Part shown: positions 6,285-14,555 of the stretch, piece by piece
Numbering within the stretch: the stretch's first letter is position 1
Layout of the letters: every line of letters begins with the position of its first letter
NCBI RefSeq assembly: GCF_024586915.1
Contig: NZ_JANBVS010000013.1
Span: 1 to 64,000, forward strand
From: Bradyrhizobium sp. SRS-191
GTDB taxonomy: Bacteria; Pseudomonadota; Alphaproteobacteria; Rhizobiales; Xanthobacteraceae
DNA length: 64,000 nucleotides
Direction: 5' to 3'
Notes under the pieces: generated by a model
The model's database searches: none
The model's input: the letters and a program-made list of their open reading frames with translations, nothing else
Told to the model about the DNA's origin: nothing
Made by a program: the position numbers and the translations under genes

Positions 6285-9200
6285 TTAGTTTTCGGAAAAG
6301 TAACTCTGCAAGGTGCGGACCTCAAGGTCTCCCCCGAGATAGGCACGGATGCCTTGCGCAGCCGCCACGGCACCCGAAAGAGTGGTGTAATACGGCACTT
6401 TATGCAAGAGGGCAGCGCGCCGCAGCGAGCGGCTGTCGGCTAGGGCCTGCGGGCCTTCGGTGGTATTGAAGACCAGCTGGATATCGCCATTGGTGATGGC
6501 GTCCACGATGTGCGGCCGTCCTTCCAGCACCTTGTTGATCTTCTCGGTCGGGACGCCCTGATCGACCAGGAAGCGCTGGGTGCCCGAGGTGGCGACGACC
6601 TTGAAGCCATGCTCGTGCAGCATGCGCACGACCTCGGTGATCCGGCCCTTGTCACTCTCGCGCACCGAGACGAACACCGTGCCCTTGCGCGGCACGCGCG
6701 TGCCGCCGCCGAGCTGGCTCTTGGCGAACGCCACCGCAAAGGAGCGGTCGATGCCCATCACCTCGCCGGTCGAGCGCATCTCCGGGCCCAACACCGTGTC
6801 GACGCCGGGGAAGCGGGCGAACGGGAAGACCGATTCCTTGACGCCGACATGCTTGGGCGCGCGCTTCTTGAGGCCGAAATCCGCGAGCTTCTCACCCGCC
6901 ATGATTCGCGCCGCGATCTTGGCGACCGGCGTGCCGACGACCTTGGCGACGAAGGGCACCGTGCGCGAGGCGCGCGGGTTGACCTCGAGCACGTAGATCG
7001 TGCCGTCCTTGATCGCATACTGCACGTTCATCAGGCCGACGACGTCGAGGCCGAGCGCCAGCTCGCGGGTCTGCCGCTCCAGCTCGCCGATCATGGCGTC
7101 GTCGAGCGAATGCGGCGGCAGCGAGCAGGCGGAGTCGCCCGAATGAATGCCGGCTTCCTCGATGTGCTCCATGATGCCGACCACGAACGTGTCCTTGCCG
7201 TCGCAGAGGCAGTCGACGTCGACCTCGGTGGCATCGGACAGATAGCGGTCGAACAGCAGCGGGTTCTTGCCGAGCACCGTGTTGATCTGGCCGGTCTTGT
7301 CGTTGGGATAGCGCGCCTTGACGTCGGCCGGCACCAGCTCGGGCAGGGTGCCGAGCAGGTAGTCGCTGAGCTGGTTGTCCTCGCGGATGATCTGCATCGC
7401 GCGGCCACCGAGCACGTAGGACGGGCGCACCACCAGCGGCAGGCCGAGATCGGCCGCGACCAGGCGCGCCTGCTCGACCGAATAGGCGATACCGTTCTTC
7501 GGCTGCTTCAGATGCAGCTTGTCGAGGACGCGCTTGAAGCGGTCGCGGTCCTCGGCAAGGTCGATCGCCTCCGGCGAGGTGCCGAGGATCGGCACGTCGG
7601 CGTCTTCGAGCGCGCGCGCCAACTTCAGCGGTGTCTGGCCGCCGAACTGCACGATCACGCCATGCAGCGTGCCGTTCTTGCGTTCGGTCGCGATGATCTC
7701 GAGCACGTCCTCGGCCGTCAGCGGCTCGAAATACAGCCGGTCTGCGGTGTCGTAGTCGGTCGACACCGTCTCCGGATTGCAATTGACCATGATGGTCTCG
7801 TAGCCGGCATCGGCCAGCGCGAAACAGGCATGACAGCAGCAATAGTCGAACTCGATGCCCTGGCCGATGCGATTCGGACCGCCACCGAGAATGATGACCT
7901 TCTTCTTGTCCGACGGCGCGCTCTCGTCGGCGAGGTGGCCGGCGAACAGCGTCTCGTAGCTCGAATACATGTAGGCAGTGGGCGAGGCGAACTCGGCCGC
8001 GCAGGTGTCGATGCGCTTGAACACAGGACGGACGTCGAGCGCGTGCCGCTTGGCGGCGACCTCTGCCTCGGTGGTGTTGGCGAGCACGGCGAGCCGGGCG
8101 TCGGAGAAGCCCATCCCCTTCAGCGTACGCATGCCCTGCGCGTTCGGCGGCAGGCCGTGACGGCGGACCTTGTCCTCCATCTCGACGATGCCGCGCATCT
8201 GCGCCAGGAACCACGGATCGATCTTGCAGGAGTTGAAGATCTCCTCATCGGACCAGCCGAGGCGCATCGCCTGCGCCACCTGCAGGATGCGGTTCGGCGT
8301 CGGCGTGCCCAGGGCGGCGCGGATCGCGTTCTTGTCGTCGCCGCGGCCGAGCCCTTCGATGTCGATCTCGTCGAGGCCGGTGAGCCCGGTCTCGAGGCCG
8401 CGCAGCGCCTTCTGCAGGCTCTCCTGGAAGGTGCGGCCGATCGCCATGACCTCGCCGACCGACTTCATCGACGTCGTCAGCGTGGTCGAGGCGCCCGGGA
8501 ATTTCTCGAAGGCAAAACGGGGAATCTTGGTGACAACGTAGTCGATGGTCGGCTCGAACGACGCCGGGGTCGCGCCGCCGGTGATGTCGTTGGCGATCTC
8601 GTCGAGCGTGTAACCGACCGCGAGCTTGGCCGCGACCTTGGCGATCGGAAAGCCCGTGGCCTTCGACGCCAATGCCGAGGAACGCGACACGCGCGGGTTC
8701 ATCTCGATCACGACCATGCGGCCATCGGCCGGGTTGACGCCGAACTGCACGTTGGAGCCACCGGTCTCGACGCCGATCTCGCGCAGCACCGCCAGCGAGG
8801 CGTCGCGCATGATCTGGTATTCCTTGTCGGTCAAGGTCAGCGCCGGCGCGACGGTGATGGAGTCGCCGGTGTGCACGCCCATCGGATCGAGGTTCTCGAT
8901 CGAGCAGACGATGATGCAGTTGTCCTTCTTGTCGCGGACGACCTCCATCTCGTACTCCTTCCACCCGAGCACCGATTCTTCGATCAGCACTTCGTTGGTG
9001 GGGGAGGCATCGAGACCGCGCTCGATGATATCGAGGAACTCTTCCTTGTTGTAGGCGATGCCGCCGCCGGTGCCGCCCATGGTGAAGGACGGACGGATGA
9101 TCGCGGGCAGGCCGATCTCGGACAGCGCCATGAGCGCCTCGCCGAGGGCATATTCCTGGTAGCGCTTGCGGCGGTCGTTTTCGCCGAGCGTCCACTGCCG

Positions 9201-9749
9201 GTCGAGCTCGTCGCGCTCGGCGCCGGTGAGCTTCTCGCGCTCGGCGAGATATTTGTCGCGATACTGCTTCTTCAGCGCGGAGGCGTTGGCGAGCCGCGAC
9301 TTCGGCGTCTGCAGCCCGATCTTCTCCATGGCGTTGCGGAACAGCTGGCGGTCCTCGGCCTTGTCGATCGCGTCAGCGGTGGCGCCGATCATTTCGACGT
9401 CGAACTTCTCCAGCGTGCCCTGCCGGCGCAGCGACAGCGCGCAGTTCAGCGCGGTCTGGCCGCCCATCGTCGGCAGTAGCGCGAAGCCGCCGGGAATGAC
9501 GTTGCGTTCCTTCTCGATGATCTTGGCGACGATCTCGGGCGTGATCGGCTCGATATAGGTCGCGTCGGCCAATTCCGGATCGGTCATGATCGTGGCCGGA
9601 TTGGAATTGACGAGGACGACGCGATAGCCCTCCTCCTTGAGCGCCTTCACCGCCTGCGTGCCCGAATAATCGAATTCGCAGGCCTGGCCGATCACGATCG
9701 GACCGGCGCCAATGATCAGGATGGTCGAGATGTCGGTTCGTTTCGGCAT
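6285..9749 (-). CDS. carB: Carbamoyl-phosphate synthase large subunit
   Basis: The 1154-residue protein makes carbamoyl phosphate from bicarbonate, ammonia (from CarA) and two ATP for arginine and pyrimidine synthesis. It has the tandem synthetase halves: the first starts ILIIGAGPIVIGQACEFDYS with ATP-grasp signature PRVSRSSALASKATG, the second starts IILGGGPNRIGQGIEFDYC with PRASRTVPFVAKVVG, and a C-terminal MGS-like allosteric domain (last ~150 residues). It is about 80 residues longer than the E. coli enzyme, mainly from a charged insertion near residues 165-210 (YRDKYLAEREKLTG...), which is common in alphaproteobacteria. carA is not adjacent but 8 kb away on the same strand. A terminator hairpin lies 38 bases upstream of the start. 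Confidence 0.97.
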   Translation of the reverse strand: MPKRTDISTILIIGAGPIVIGQACEFDYSGTQAVKALKEEGYRVVLVNSNPATIMTDPELADATYIEPITPEIVAKIIEKERNVIPGGFALLPTMGGQTALNCALSLRRQGTLEKFDVEMIGATADAIDKAEDRQLFRNAMEKIGLQTPKSRLANASALKKQYRDKYLAEREKLTGAERDELDRQWTLGENDRRKRYQEYALGEALMALSEIGLPAIIRPSFTMGGTGGGIAYNKEEFLDIIERGLDASPTNEVLIEESVLGWKEYEMEVVRDKKDNCIIVCSIENLDPMGVHTGDSITVAPALTLTDKEYQIMRDASLAVLREIGVETGGSNVQFGVNPADGRMVVIEMNPRVSRSSALASKATGFPIAKVAAKLAVGYTLDEIANDITGGATPASFEPTIDYVVTKIPRFAFEKFPGASTTLTTSMKSVGEVMAIGRTFQESLQKALRGLETGLTGLDEIDIEGLGRGDDKNAIRAALGTPTPNRILQVAQAMRLGWSDEEIFNSCKIDPWFLAQMRGIVEMEDKVRRHGLPPNAQGMRTLKGMGFSDARLAVLANTTEAEVAAKRHALDVRPVFKRIDTCAAEFASPTAYMYSSYETLFAGHLADESAPSDKKKVIILGGGPNRIGQGIEFDYCCCHACFALADAGYETIMVNCNPETVSTDYDTADRLYFEPLTAEDVLEIIATERKNGTLHGVIVQFGGQTPLKLARALEDADVPILGTSPEAIDLAEDRDRFKRVLDKLHLKQPKNGIAYSVEQARLVAADLGLPLVVRPSYVLGGRAMQIIREDNQLSDYLLGTLPELVPADVKARYPNDKTGQINTVLGKNPLLFDRYLSDATEVDVDCLCDGKDTFVVGIMEHIEEAGIHSGDSACSLPPHSLDDAMIGELERQTRELALGLDVVGLMNVQYAIKDGTIYVLEVNPRASRTVPFVAKVVGTPVAKIAARIMAGEKLADFGLKKRAPKHVGVKESVFPFARFPGVDTVLGPEMRSTGEVMGIDRSFAVAFAKSQLGGGTRVPRKGTVFVSVRESDKGRITEVVRMLHEHGFKVVATSGTQRFLVDQGVPTEKINKVLEGRPHIVDAITNGDIQLVFNTTEGPQALADSRSLRRAALLHKVPYYTTLSGAVAAAQGIRAYLGGDLEVRTLQSYFSEN

Positions 9750-9787
9750 TCAAGCTCACGGGCAAGAAACGGCAGAGATTTGGGCAC

Positions 9788-9816
9788 AAAAAAAGGGCGC
9801 GCGTGCCGCGCGTCCC
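9788..9816 (-). terminator. Terminator hairpin just upstream of carB
   Basis: Minus strand GGGACGCGCG pairs with CGCGCGCCC (one bulged A) and is followed by seven T residues. It could end the transcript of the tRNA-like element upstream, or attenuate carB, whose start codon is only 38 bases further. Confidence 0.65.
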
Positions 9817-9995
9817 CGAAGGCCATGGGAAGGCCAAGGCGCGACCAGTGCTCGCGCGCGAGCGGTCTTTAGACCAGTTTCCTCTGAGCGAAAAGGGTTT
9901 TGGGCCGAAATCAACGGCCAAATTGGCCGGACTGGCAAACGGGCGGCCCCGTGACCGCTGGCTCGCCGAACGGAAGCTGCGAGAGCAGCGAAGGC

Positions 9996-10072
9996 TGGAG
10001 GCCCGGCCTGGACTTGAACCAGGTTCAAGAGCGTTGCACCGCTCTTCGCGTCGTAGCTTCCGCCACCGGGCC
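9996..10072 (-). tRNA. tRNA-Cys(GCA)-like sequence with non-standard anticodon arm and D loop
   Basis: The minus strand folds into a near-cloverleaf: a perfect 7-bp acceptor stem (GGCCCGG / CCGGGCC), discriminator U and encoded CCA; U8; a 3-bp D stem GCG/CGC; a perfect 5-bp T stem (CCTGG / CCAGG) with the canonical loop TTCAAGT. Two things are wrong: the D loop GAAGCTACGA lacks the GG pair that contacts the T loop, and the anticodon arm AAGAGC-GGTGCAAC-GCTCTT has a 6-bp stem with an 8-nt loop instead of 5 and 7. Reading U33 as the T of GTGCAAC gives anticodon GCA (Cys). The D-arm and T-loop also look like tRNA-Leu. It may be a tRNA pseudogene, a non-canonical tRNA or a tRNA-like regulatory RNA. 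Confidence 0.55.
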
Positions 10073-10179
10073 GAGAACGATCTTACCTCTCACGGGCCCG
10101 TGATCCAGCACGTGTTTCAGTTAACCCTAATTCCGTTGCCGGATGCGGCCGACGCGGCGGTGGGGCGGGGCGCTGGCGG

Positions 10180-10884
10180 TCAGACGGTTCCCGTGGCCGG
10201 CCGCGCCACGAAGGTCATGCGCCAGGGATTGTGACCGATGTTCTTGGGCGCGCGGTCCGCGTTGAACCCGGCTTTCTTCAGGCGGGCAAGGATATCGGCC
10301 TCGGTGTACCGCTGGAGGCCGATCCTGGTCCGCAGCTGCCGGTAATCGGACAGGGCGGTGGCGACCAGGCCGACCAGCGCATCCTTGAGGAAGCCGTCGC
10401 GGGCGGCAAACATCAACAGAGCCAGGACGTCGCGGGGCATGCCGACGTCGGGGCGCAGGATGTCGCCCAGCACGAATTGCCCGGACGGCTTGAGCAGCCG
10501 GCGGATGACGCCCAGCGCCGCGTCGAAATCGGTCGCGCTCATGTACTGCGCCACCGAGTTCATGACGACGAGATCGATCGAGGCCTCCTGCATGTTGCGC
10601 AGCTCGTCGAGCGAGCGGACGCGGATCTTGGTGTTGGGCGCGAAGCGCGCGATGAGCCGTCCGCGCACGCCGGGCGCCGGCTCGGCCAGGATCAGGGTCA
10701 TGCAGGCGTCGGCGACCTTGCCGGCCGACAGGGCCTCACCGCAGGAATAGTCGAGCACCACGGCATCGGGCGAGCGAATGTAGCCCACGATGTCGCGCGC
10801 GATCCCCTCGAAGTGCAGGTCGCGGTGCAGCTTGCTCGCATAGATCGTGTGCGTGGAATCGTAATAATCGATCCAATCGTCCAT
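10180..10884 (-). CDS. Class I SAM-dependent methyltransferase
   Basis: A 234-residue cytoplasmic protein with a Rossmann-type methyltransferase core: motif I is VVLDYSCGEALSAG (residues ~40-53, a D-x-x-x-G-E variant of the usual D-x-G-x-G), motif II-like ILAEPAPGV with an acidic residue at the end of strand 2, an IDLVVMNSVAQYM motif IV and a following LLKPSGQFVLGDIL post-motif, as in the UbiE/BioC class. The substrate cannot be inferred. The ATG at 10884 (preceded by GGAA) is used; a TTG at 10899 has a better AAGGA ribosome-binding site and would add five residues. It diverges from dps. No operon partner is visible. Confidence 0.75.
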   Translation of the reverse strand: MDDWIDYYDSTHTIYASKLHRDLHFEGIARDIVGYIRSPDAVVLDYSCGEALSAGKVADACMTLILAEPAPGVRGRLIARFAPNTKIRVRSLDELRNMQEASIDLVVMNSVAQYMSATDFDAALGVIRRLLKPSGQFVLGDILRPDVGMPRDVLALLMFAARDGFLKDALVGLVATALSDYRQLRTRIGLQRYTEADILARLKKAGFNADRAPKNIGHNPWRMTFVARPATGTV

Positions 10885-10941
10885 AGCGGGTTCCGGCAAA
10901 CACGGTTCCTTGATCGGAACTGGAGGGGTCAGCGAGCGTTA

Positions 10942-10959
10942 ACGGGTCCGATTACCCGT
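10942..10959. promoter_or_regulatory. Inverted repeat in the methyltransferase/dps divergent region
   Basis: ACGGGT-CCGATT-ACCCGT, a perfect 6-bp inverted repeat 34 bases before the dps start codon; a possible operator. Confidence 0.35.
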
Positions 10960-10992
10960 GTCCATCGCTGCTTCTAACAGGAAGGTTAGGCC

Positions 10993-11520
10993 GTGAGTAA
11001 AGCAAAGACCGACAAGACCGCCCCCGACCTCGATACCCCGACCGATCTGTCTCCGGACGCCGTGAACAAGATCTCCACGGCGCTCAACACGCTGCTGGCG
11101 GATGCCTTTGCGCTGTATCTGAAGACCAAGAATTTCCATTGGCACGTCAGCGGCCGGCATTTTCATGACTATCACGAGATGCTGGACGAGCAGTCGGATG
11201 CGATCTTCGCCACCACGGACCAATTGGCCGAGCGGGTGCGCAAGCTCGGCGGCACCACAATCAAATCGATCAGCCAGATCAGTAAGCTGCAGACGATCAA
11301 GGACAACAACGAAGAGTATGTTCCGCCGCGCGAGATGCTGCGGGAGTTGATGGAGGACAACAAGCACATCGCGGCCGCGATGCGGAAGGCGCATGAGGTG
11401 TGCGACGACAATGACGATCCGGCCACCGCAGGCCTGCTCGAAAACTTCATCGACGAGACCGAGCGGCGCACCTGGTTCCTGTTCGAGGCCAGCCGCCAGG
11501 AAGGCAGCAACGCGGCGTGA
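10993..11520 (+). CDS. dps: Dps-family DNA-binding ferritin-like protein
   Basis: The 175-residue protein belongs to the Dps family, which forms dodecameric shells that oxidise and store iron and protect DNA in starvation and peroxide stress. The ferroxidase signature FHWHVSGRHFHDYHEMLDEQ (residues ~48-67) supplies the inter-subunit His, Asp and Glu ligands. The four-helix bundle follows, and a lysine-containing N-terminal tail (SKAKTDKTAPD) could bind DNA. The GTG start is chosen because AGGAAGG lies 7 bases upstream. The frame ends at a weak terminator. It diverges from the methyltransferase gene. Length and motif leave little doubt about the family. Confidence 0.93.
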   Translation: MSKAKTDKTAPDLDTPTDLSPDAVNKISTALNTLLADAFALYLKTKNFHWHVSGRHFHDYHEMLDEQSDAIFATTDQLAERVRKLGGTTIKSISQISKLQTIKDNNEEYVPPREMLRELMEDNKHIAAAMRKAHEVCDDNDDPATAGLLENFIDETERRTWFLFEASRQEGSNAA

Positions 11521-11545
11521 TCTGATCGGCTGCGACGTGATCTCG

Positions 11546-11585
11546 GGGGCGCGCTACGGTGAAGTCGCGCGTCCCTGATTTTTTG
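11546..11585 (+). terminator. Probable dps terminator
   Basis: Stem GGGCGCGC with GCGCGTCCC (one bulge) and an 11-nt loop, then TGATTTTTT, about 25 bases after the dps stop. Confidence 0.55.
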
Positions 11586-11642
11586 CGTCGTACCCGGCTC
11601 AGGGGCGCGAGCCGGACATCCACAGGCCCTCGAGCATCGTCG

Positions 11643-12536
11643 TCAGAGCGCGTTGAGCGGCACCTTCAGGAAACGGCGCCCGGTCTCGTCCGCACTCGGC
11701 AATTGTCCTGCCTTCATGTTCACCTGCAGCGAGGGAATGATCAGCTTGGGCATGTCCAGCGTGCGGTCGCGCGCCTCGCGGGCGGCGACGAACTCATCCT
11801 CGGTGATGCCGTCACGCACGTGAATATTGTGCGCGCGCTGCTCGGCCACGGTCGTTTCCCAACGAATGTCGCGGCCGTTCGGACCGTAATCGTGACACAT
11901 GAACAGCCGCGTCGCGTCAGGCAGCTCCAGGACCCGGCGGATCGAGCGATACAGCGTGCGGGCATCCCCGCCCGGAAAATCGGCCCGCGCCGAGCCGCCA
12001 TCGGGCATGAACAACGTGTCCCCGACGAAAGCGGCATCACCGATGACGTGAGTCATGCAGGCGGGCGTGTGCCCCGGCGTATGCATGGCAAACCCCGTCA
12101 TGCCGCCGATCTGGTAGGTGTCGCCATCCTGGAACAAGCGATCGAATTGGCTGCCGTCGCGGCGAAACTCGGTGCCCTCGTTGAAGATCTTGCCGAAGGT
12201 CTCCTGCACGACGCGGATGTTGGCGCCGATGCCGATCTTGCCGCCCAGCTTGGACTGGATGTAGGGCGCCGCCGACAGATGATCGGCATGGACATGGGTT
12301 TCGATCAGCCATTCCAGCCGCCATCCATTGTCCTGGATCAGGCGAATGATCTTGTCGGCCGAGACAGGCGCGATGCGGCCGGATGCGTAATCGATGTCCA
12401 TCACGGAATCGATGACGGCGCAGGCGGGCGAGCAGGGGTCCTTGACCACATAGCTCACCGTGTTGGTCGCCGGATCGAAGAACGGCGTGATGTCGGGCTT
12501 CACTGACAGATCGACCGGATGCGGGATGCTGGACAT
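11643..12536 (-). CDS. ETHE1-like metallo-beta-lactamase-fold persulfide dioxygenase/hydrolase (Blh type)
   Basis: The 297-residue protein has the metallo-hydrolase motifs in order: THVHADHLSAA (metal ligands), MHTPGHTPACM, a bridging aspartate in FVGDTLF, and CHDYGPNGR with the final His and Asp. The HDY signature is typical of ETHE1/persulfide dioxygenases, which oxidise glutathione persulfide. In Agrobacterium and Xylella the homologous blh gene is in the bigR operon that detoxifies sulfide; here too it follows two YeeE/YedE genes that diverge from a BigR-like repressor, which fits. It lacks the rhodanese/DUF442 domain found fused in some Blh proteins. The ATG at 12536 is decided by GGAGGT just upstream; other starts at 12569 and 12596 are less likely. 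Confidence 0.85.
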   Translation of the reverse strand: MSSIPHPVDLSVKPDITPFFDPATNTVSYVVKDPCSPACAVIDSVMDIDYASGRIAPVSADKIIRLIQDNGWRLEWLIETHVHADHLSAAPYIQSKLGGKIGIGANIRVVQETFGKIFNEGTEFRRDGSQFDRLFQDGDTYQIGGMTGFAMHTPGHTPACMTHVIGDAAFVGDTLFMPDGGSARADFPGGDARTLYRSIRRVLELPDATRLFMCHDYGPNGRDIRWETTVAEQRAHNIHVRDGITEDEFVAAREARDRTLDMPKLIIPSLQVNMKAGQLPSADETGRRFLKVPLNAL

Positions 12537-12579
12537 GTGAACCTCCGCCGAAGCGTGTGTCTTGTTCATTCCGACTTGT

Positions 12580-13032
12580 TCATTCCGAAAGCGCAACGCC
12601 GAGCGCCGGTTGGCGGTTCGCCAGGACGCGCGCTGCGGCCATCCCGGCCATCATGGCGATCACGAACAGGACGATCCCAGGCGAGCCGTAGCCCAGCGCG
12701 ACGAAAGCAGGGCCGGGACAGATGCCGGCAAGGCCCCAGCCGATGCCGAAAATGGCCGGTCCCGTTGCGATTCGCCAATCCAATGTCTGCGCGTGCGGCA
12801 GATGGAAGCGGTCGTGGAGCACCGGGCGTTGCCGTCGGAAGACGAGCCGGAAGCCGATGAAGGCCGTGCCGACAGCACCCGCCATCACGAGGAGGAGGCT
12901 GGGGTCCCAGCCGCCGGAGCGGATCGCGGCGAGATCGAGAAAGCTCAGCACCTTCTCCGGATTGGACATGCCGGACAGCAGCAGCCCGAGCCCAAACACG
13001 ACGCCGATGACGAACTGGATCAGGATGATCAT
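12580..13032 (-). CDS. YeeE/YedE (PmpB-like) sulfur transporter half, distal
   Basis: A 150-residue membrane protein with four or five predicted helices and the conserved motif GWGLAGICPGPAFVALG, whose cysteine is the thiol used by YeeE/TsuA proteins to pass thiosulfate or persulfide sulfur through the membrane. It is half the length of full YeeE and lies 7 bases after a second half of the same family; together they match the split two-gene form (pmpA/pmpB) of the bigR operon. It precedes the ETHE1-like gene by 43 bases. Confidence 0.82.
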   Translation of the reverse strand: MIILIQFVIGVVFGLGLLLSGMSNPEKVLSFLDLAAIRSGGWDPSLLLVMAGAVGTAFIGFRLVFRRQRPVLHDRFHLPHAQTLDWRIATGPAIFGIGWGLAGICPGPAFVALGYGSPGIVLFVIAMMAGMAAARVLANRQPALGVALSE

Positions 13033-13039
13033 GTCGGCC

Positions 13040-13459
13040 TCACATCACATGCCGGACGATGAACGTGGTCGCGACCGCGGTCGCCATGAACACCAGGGTG
13101 GCCAGGAGGGAGCGCGGCGACAGGCTGGCGATGCCGCAGACGCCGTGGCCCGAGGTGCAGCCATTGCCCCAGACCGCGCCGAAGCCGACCAGCAATCCCG
13201 CCAGCACGAGCGCCGTCGGGCCGACCTGGAGGACGAGCGGCGGCAGGTCTCGGGTCGCGAGCCGCACCATCAGAGCCGCGGCGACGAGGCCGGCGATGAA
13301 GGCGAGCCGGCCGGCGAGCGTGCGGTCCCAAGGCGGCAGCAGCCGGGCGGCAATGCCGCTGACCCCGGCGATCCGGCCGGTCAGGCCCATCATCAGGACG
13401 GCGGCGATCCCGATCAAGGCGCCGCCCGCGAGCGCGGTCGAGAATGGTTCACTGATCAT
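13040..13459 (-). CDS. YeeE/YedE (PmpA-like) sulfur transporter half, proximal
   Basis: A 139-residue membrane protein with the signature VWGNGCTSGHGVCGIASL near residues 95-112, carrying two cysteines typical of the first half of YeeE/YedE transporters, and about four hydrophobic helices. The start is set at the ATG at 13459; the frame runs upstream across the divergent bigR gene but that part is not plausible coding sequence. It is the first gene of the minus-strand operon YeeE-YeeE-ETHE1-like and its promoter must overlap the palindrome at 13504-13525. Confidence 0.82.
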   Translation of the reverse strand: MISEPFSTALAGGALIGIAAVLMMGLTGRIAGVSGIAARLLPPWDRTLAGRLAFIAGLVAAALMVRLATRDLPPLVLQVGPTALVLAGLLVGFGAVWGNGCTSGHGVCGIASLSPRSLLATLVFMATAVATTFIVRHVM

Positions 13460-13503
13460 ATCGCTGCGGCCCTCGGCAGTCTGTGTGCGTTGCAATCCAT
13501 AGT

Positions 13504-13525
13504 CATATGCATTATTGCTTATATG
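13504..13525. promoter_or_regulatory. Probable BigR operator between bigR and the YeeE operon
   Basis: An AT-rich imperfect palindrome with outer arms CATAT (13504-13508) and ATATG (13521-13525) in an otherwise GC-rich region, placed midway in the 88-base divergent spacer. BigR/SqrR repressors bind AT-rich palindromes overlapping the promoter and release on persulfide modification. Confidence 0.6.
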
Positions 13526-13547
13526 CGAAATCAGAGAAGTAACAATC

Positions 13548-13889
13548 ATGACAGCGCGGGTTGCACGCAAGGCCAAGGCTCGCTTGGTGGTTCCCTCGGT
13601 CGCCGAGGGTCTGGAAGACAAGGCGGAGGAGGCGGCGCGCCTGCTGTCGGCCATGGCGAACCCGAAGCGGCTCATGGTGCTCTGCAATCTGATCGAGGGG
13701 GAGCGTTCGGTGGGCGAGCTCGCCGAGCAGGTGGGCCTGCGCCAGACGGCGCTGTCGCAGCATCTTGCCATGATGCGCGCGCTAGATCTGGTGGCTACCA
13801 GGCGTGACGGCCAGACGATCTATTATAGCCTGGCGAGCGACGAGGTCCGCGAGGTCCTGCAGACACTGTATCGGCTGTATTGCGCCTGA
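13548..13889 (+). CDS. bigR: ArsR-family persulfide-responsive repressor, BigR/SqrR-like
   Basis: The 113-residue winged-helix protein has an ArsR fold and two cysteines in the places used by BigR and SqrR for tetrasulfide sensing: one in KRLMVLCNLIEGE before the DNA-binding helices and one in the last residues LYRLYCA. The recognition helix is LRQTALSQHLAMMRALDL. It diverges from a YeeE-YeeE-ETHE1-like operon exactly as in the bigR loci of Agrobacterium and Xylella, so it most likely represses that operon until reactive sulfur appears. The ATG at 13548 follows GAGAAG. Its stop codon abuts the stop of the convergent cupin gene. Confidence 0.85.
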   Translation: MTARVARKAKARLVVPSVAEGLEDKAEEAARLLSAMANPKRLMVLCNLIEGERSVGELAEQVGLRQTALSQHLAMMRALDLVATRRDGQTIYYSLASDEVREVLQTLYRLYCA

Positions 13890-14405
13890 TCAGCGCGCGC
13901 GATGCCACAAGCGCGTGAGCGGACCGTCTGCGCCATGCACCGGATCGGTCGCCGGCAACGGGACCTCCGGAATCGTCTTCATGGCCCGCGCATGGTTCTC
14001 CGGGGTCGGCCGGGTGACCTGCATCTTCGGTCCTGGCGGGTAGGCACCGACGATGCAGAAATCCGCGCTGGCTGAGAGGCATTGATGGCCGGTGCCGGCG
14101 GGCAGGATGGCCACGTCGCCTGGTTCGAGCTCGAACTCCTGTCCTTGGTCGCCGCCGAAGCGCACCCGCGCGGTGCCGCTGGCGACGCCGAGCGCCTCAT
14201 GCACCGTCGCGTGATAGTGCAGATAGTCGTAGACGCCGTTGCGCCACATGTCGAAGACCCCCTCGATGGTTGTTGCGGGGTCGTCGCGATCGAGAGTGAT
14301 GGCCGACTTGTAGACCAGGAACGGCATCGGATTGTTCGGCACGAGGCCGTCATCGGCAAACACGATGCTGATCGGCTCGCTGCCCTCTGCGCCTGTCGAT
14401 GTCAT
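13890..14405 (-). CDS. YjlB-like cupin protein
   Basis: The 171-residue protein contains one cupin barrel: motif 1 is YLHYHATVHEALGVASGTARVRFGG, split here by the two His and one Glu ligands, and motif 2 is GDVAILPAGTGHQ. The order and the flanking segments (IEGVFDMWRNGVYDY before, FCIVGAYPPG after) match YjlB-type cupins, whose function is unknown. The ATG at 14405 follows GGGGAG with a 5-base spacing. It is convergent with bigR (stop codons touch) and diverges from the ROK gene. No enzymatic role is claimed. Confidence 0.78.
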   Translation of the reverse strand: MTSTGAEGSEPISIVFADDGLVPNNPMPFLVYKSAITLDRDDPATTIEGVFDMWRNGVYDYLHYHATVHEALGVASGTARVRFGGDQGQEFELEPGDVAILPAGTGHQCLSASADFCIVGAYPPGPKMQVTRPTPENHARAMKTIPEVPLPATDPVHGADGPLTRLWHRAR

Positions 14406-14555
14406 TCGTGCTCCCCATCGGACCTCTCCCGACATCAACACGATCGGCGTCATCAACGTTCCGGCAAGCCATATCGGCCGCACGCCGGTCGGATTGACAC
14501 CACTTGCCGAGCTGGCTAGCGTTACAATAAGTAAGAATGAAATCGGGAGGACCGT

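Noticed and set aside
6510..9479. A 989-residue open frame on the plus strand across carB
   Set aside because: It is exactly antisense to a perfect carB, Arg/Ala/Asp-rich, and results from the high GC content and codon bias; no domain is visible.
10942..10959. A rho-independent terminator
   Set aside because: The short inverted repeat has no T run and lies between divergent genes, so an operator is more likely.
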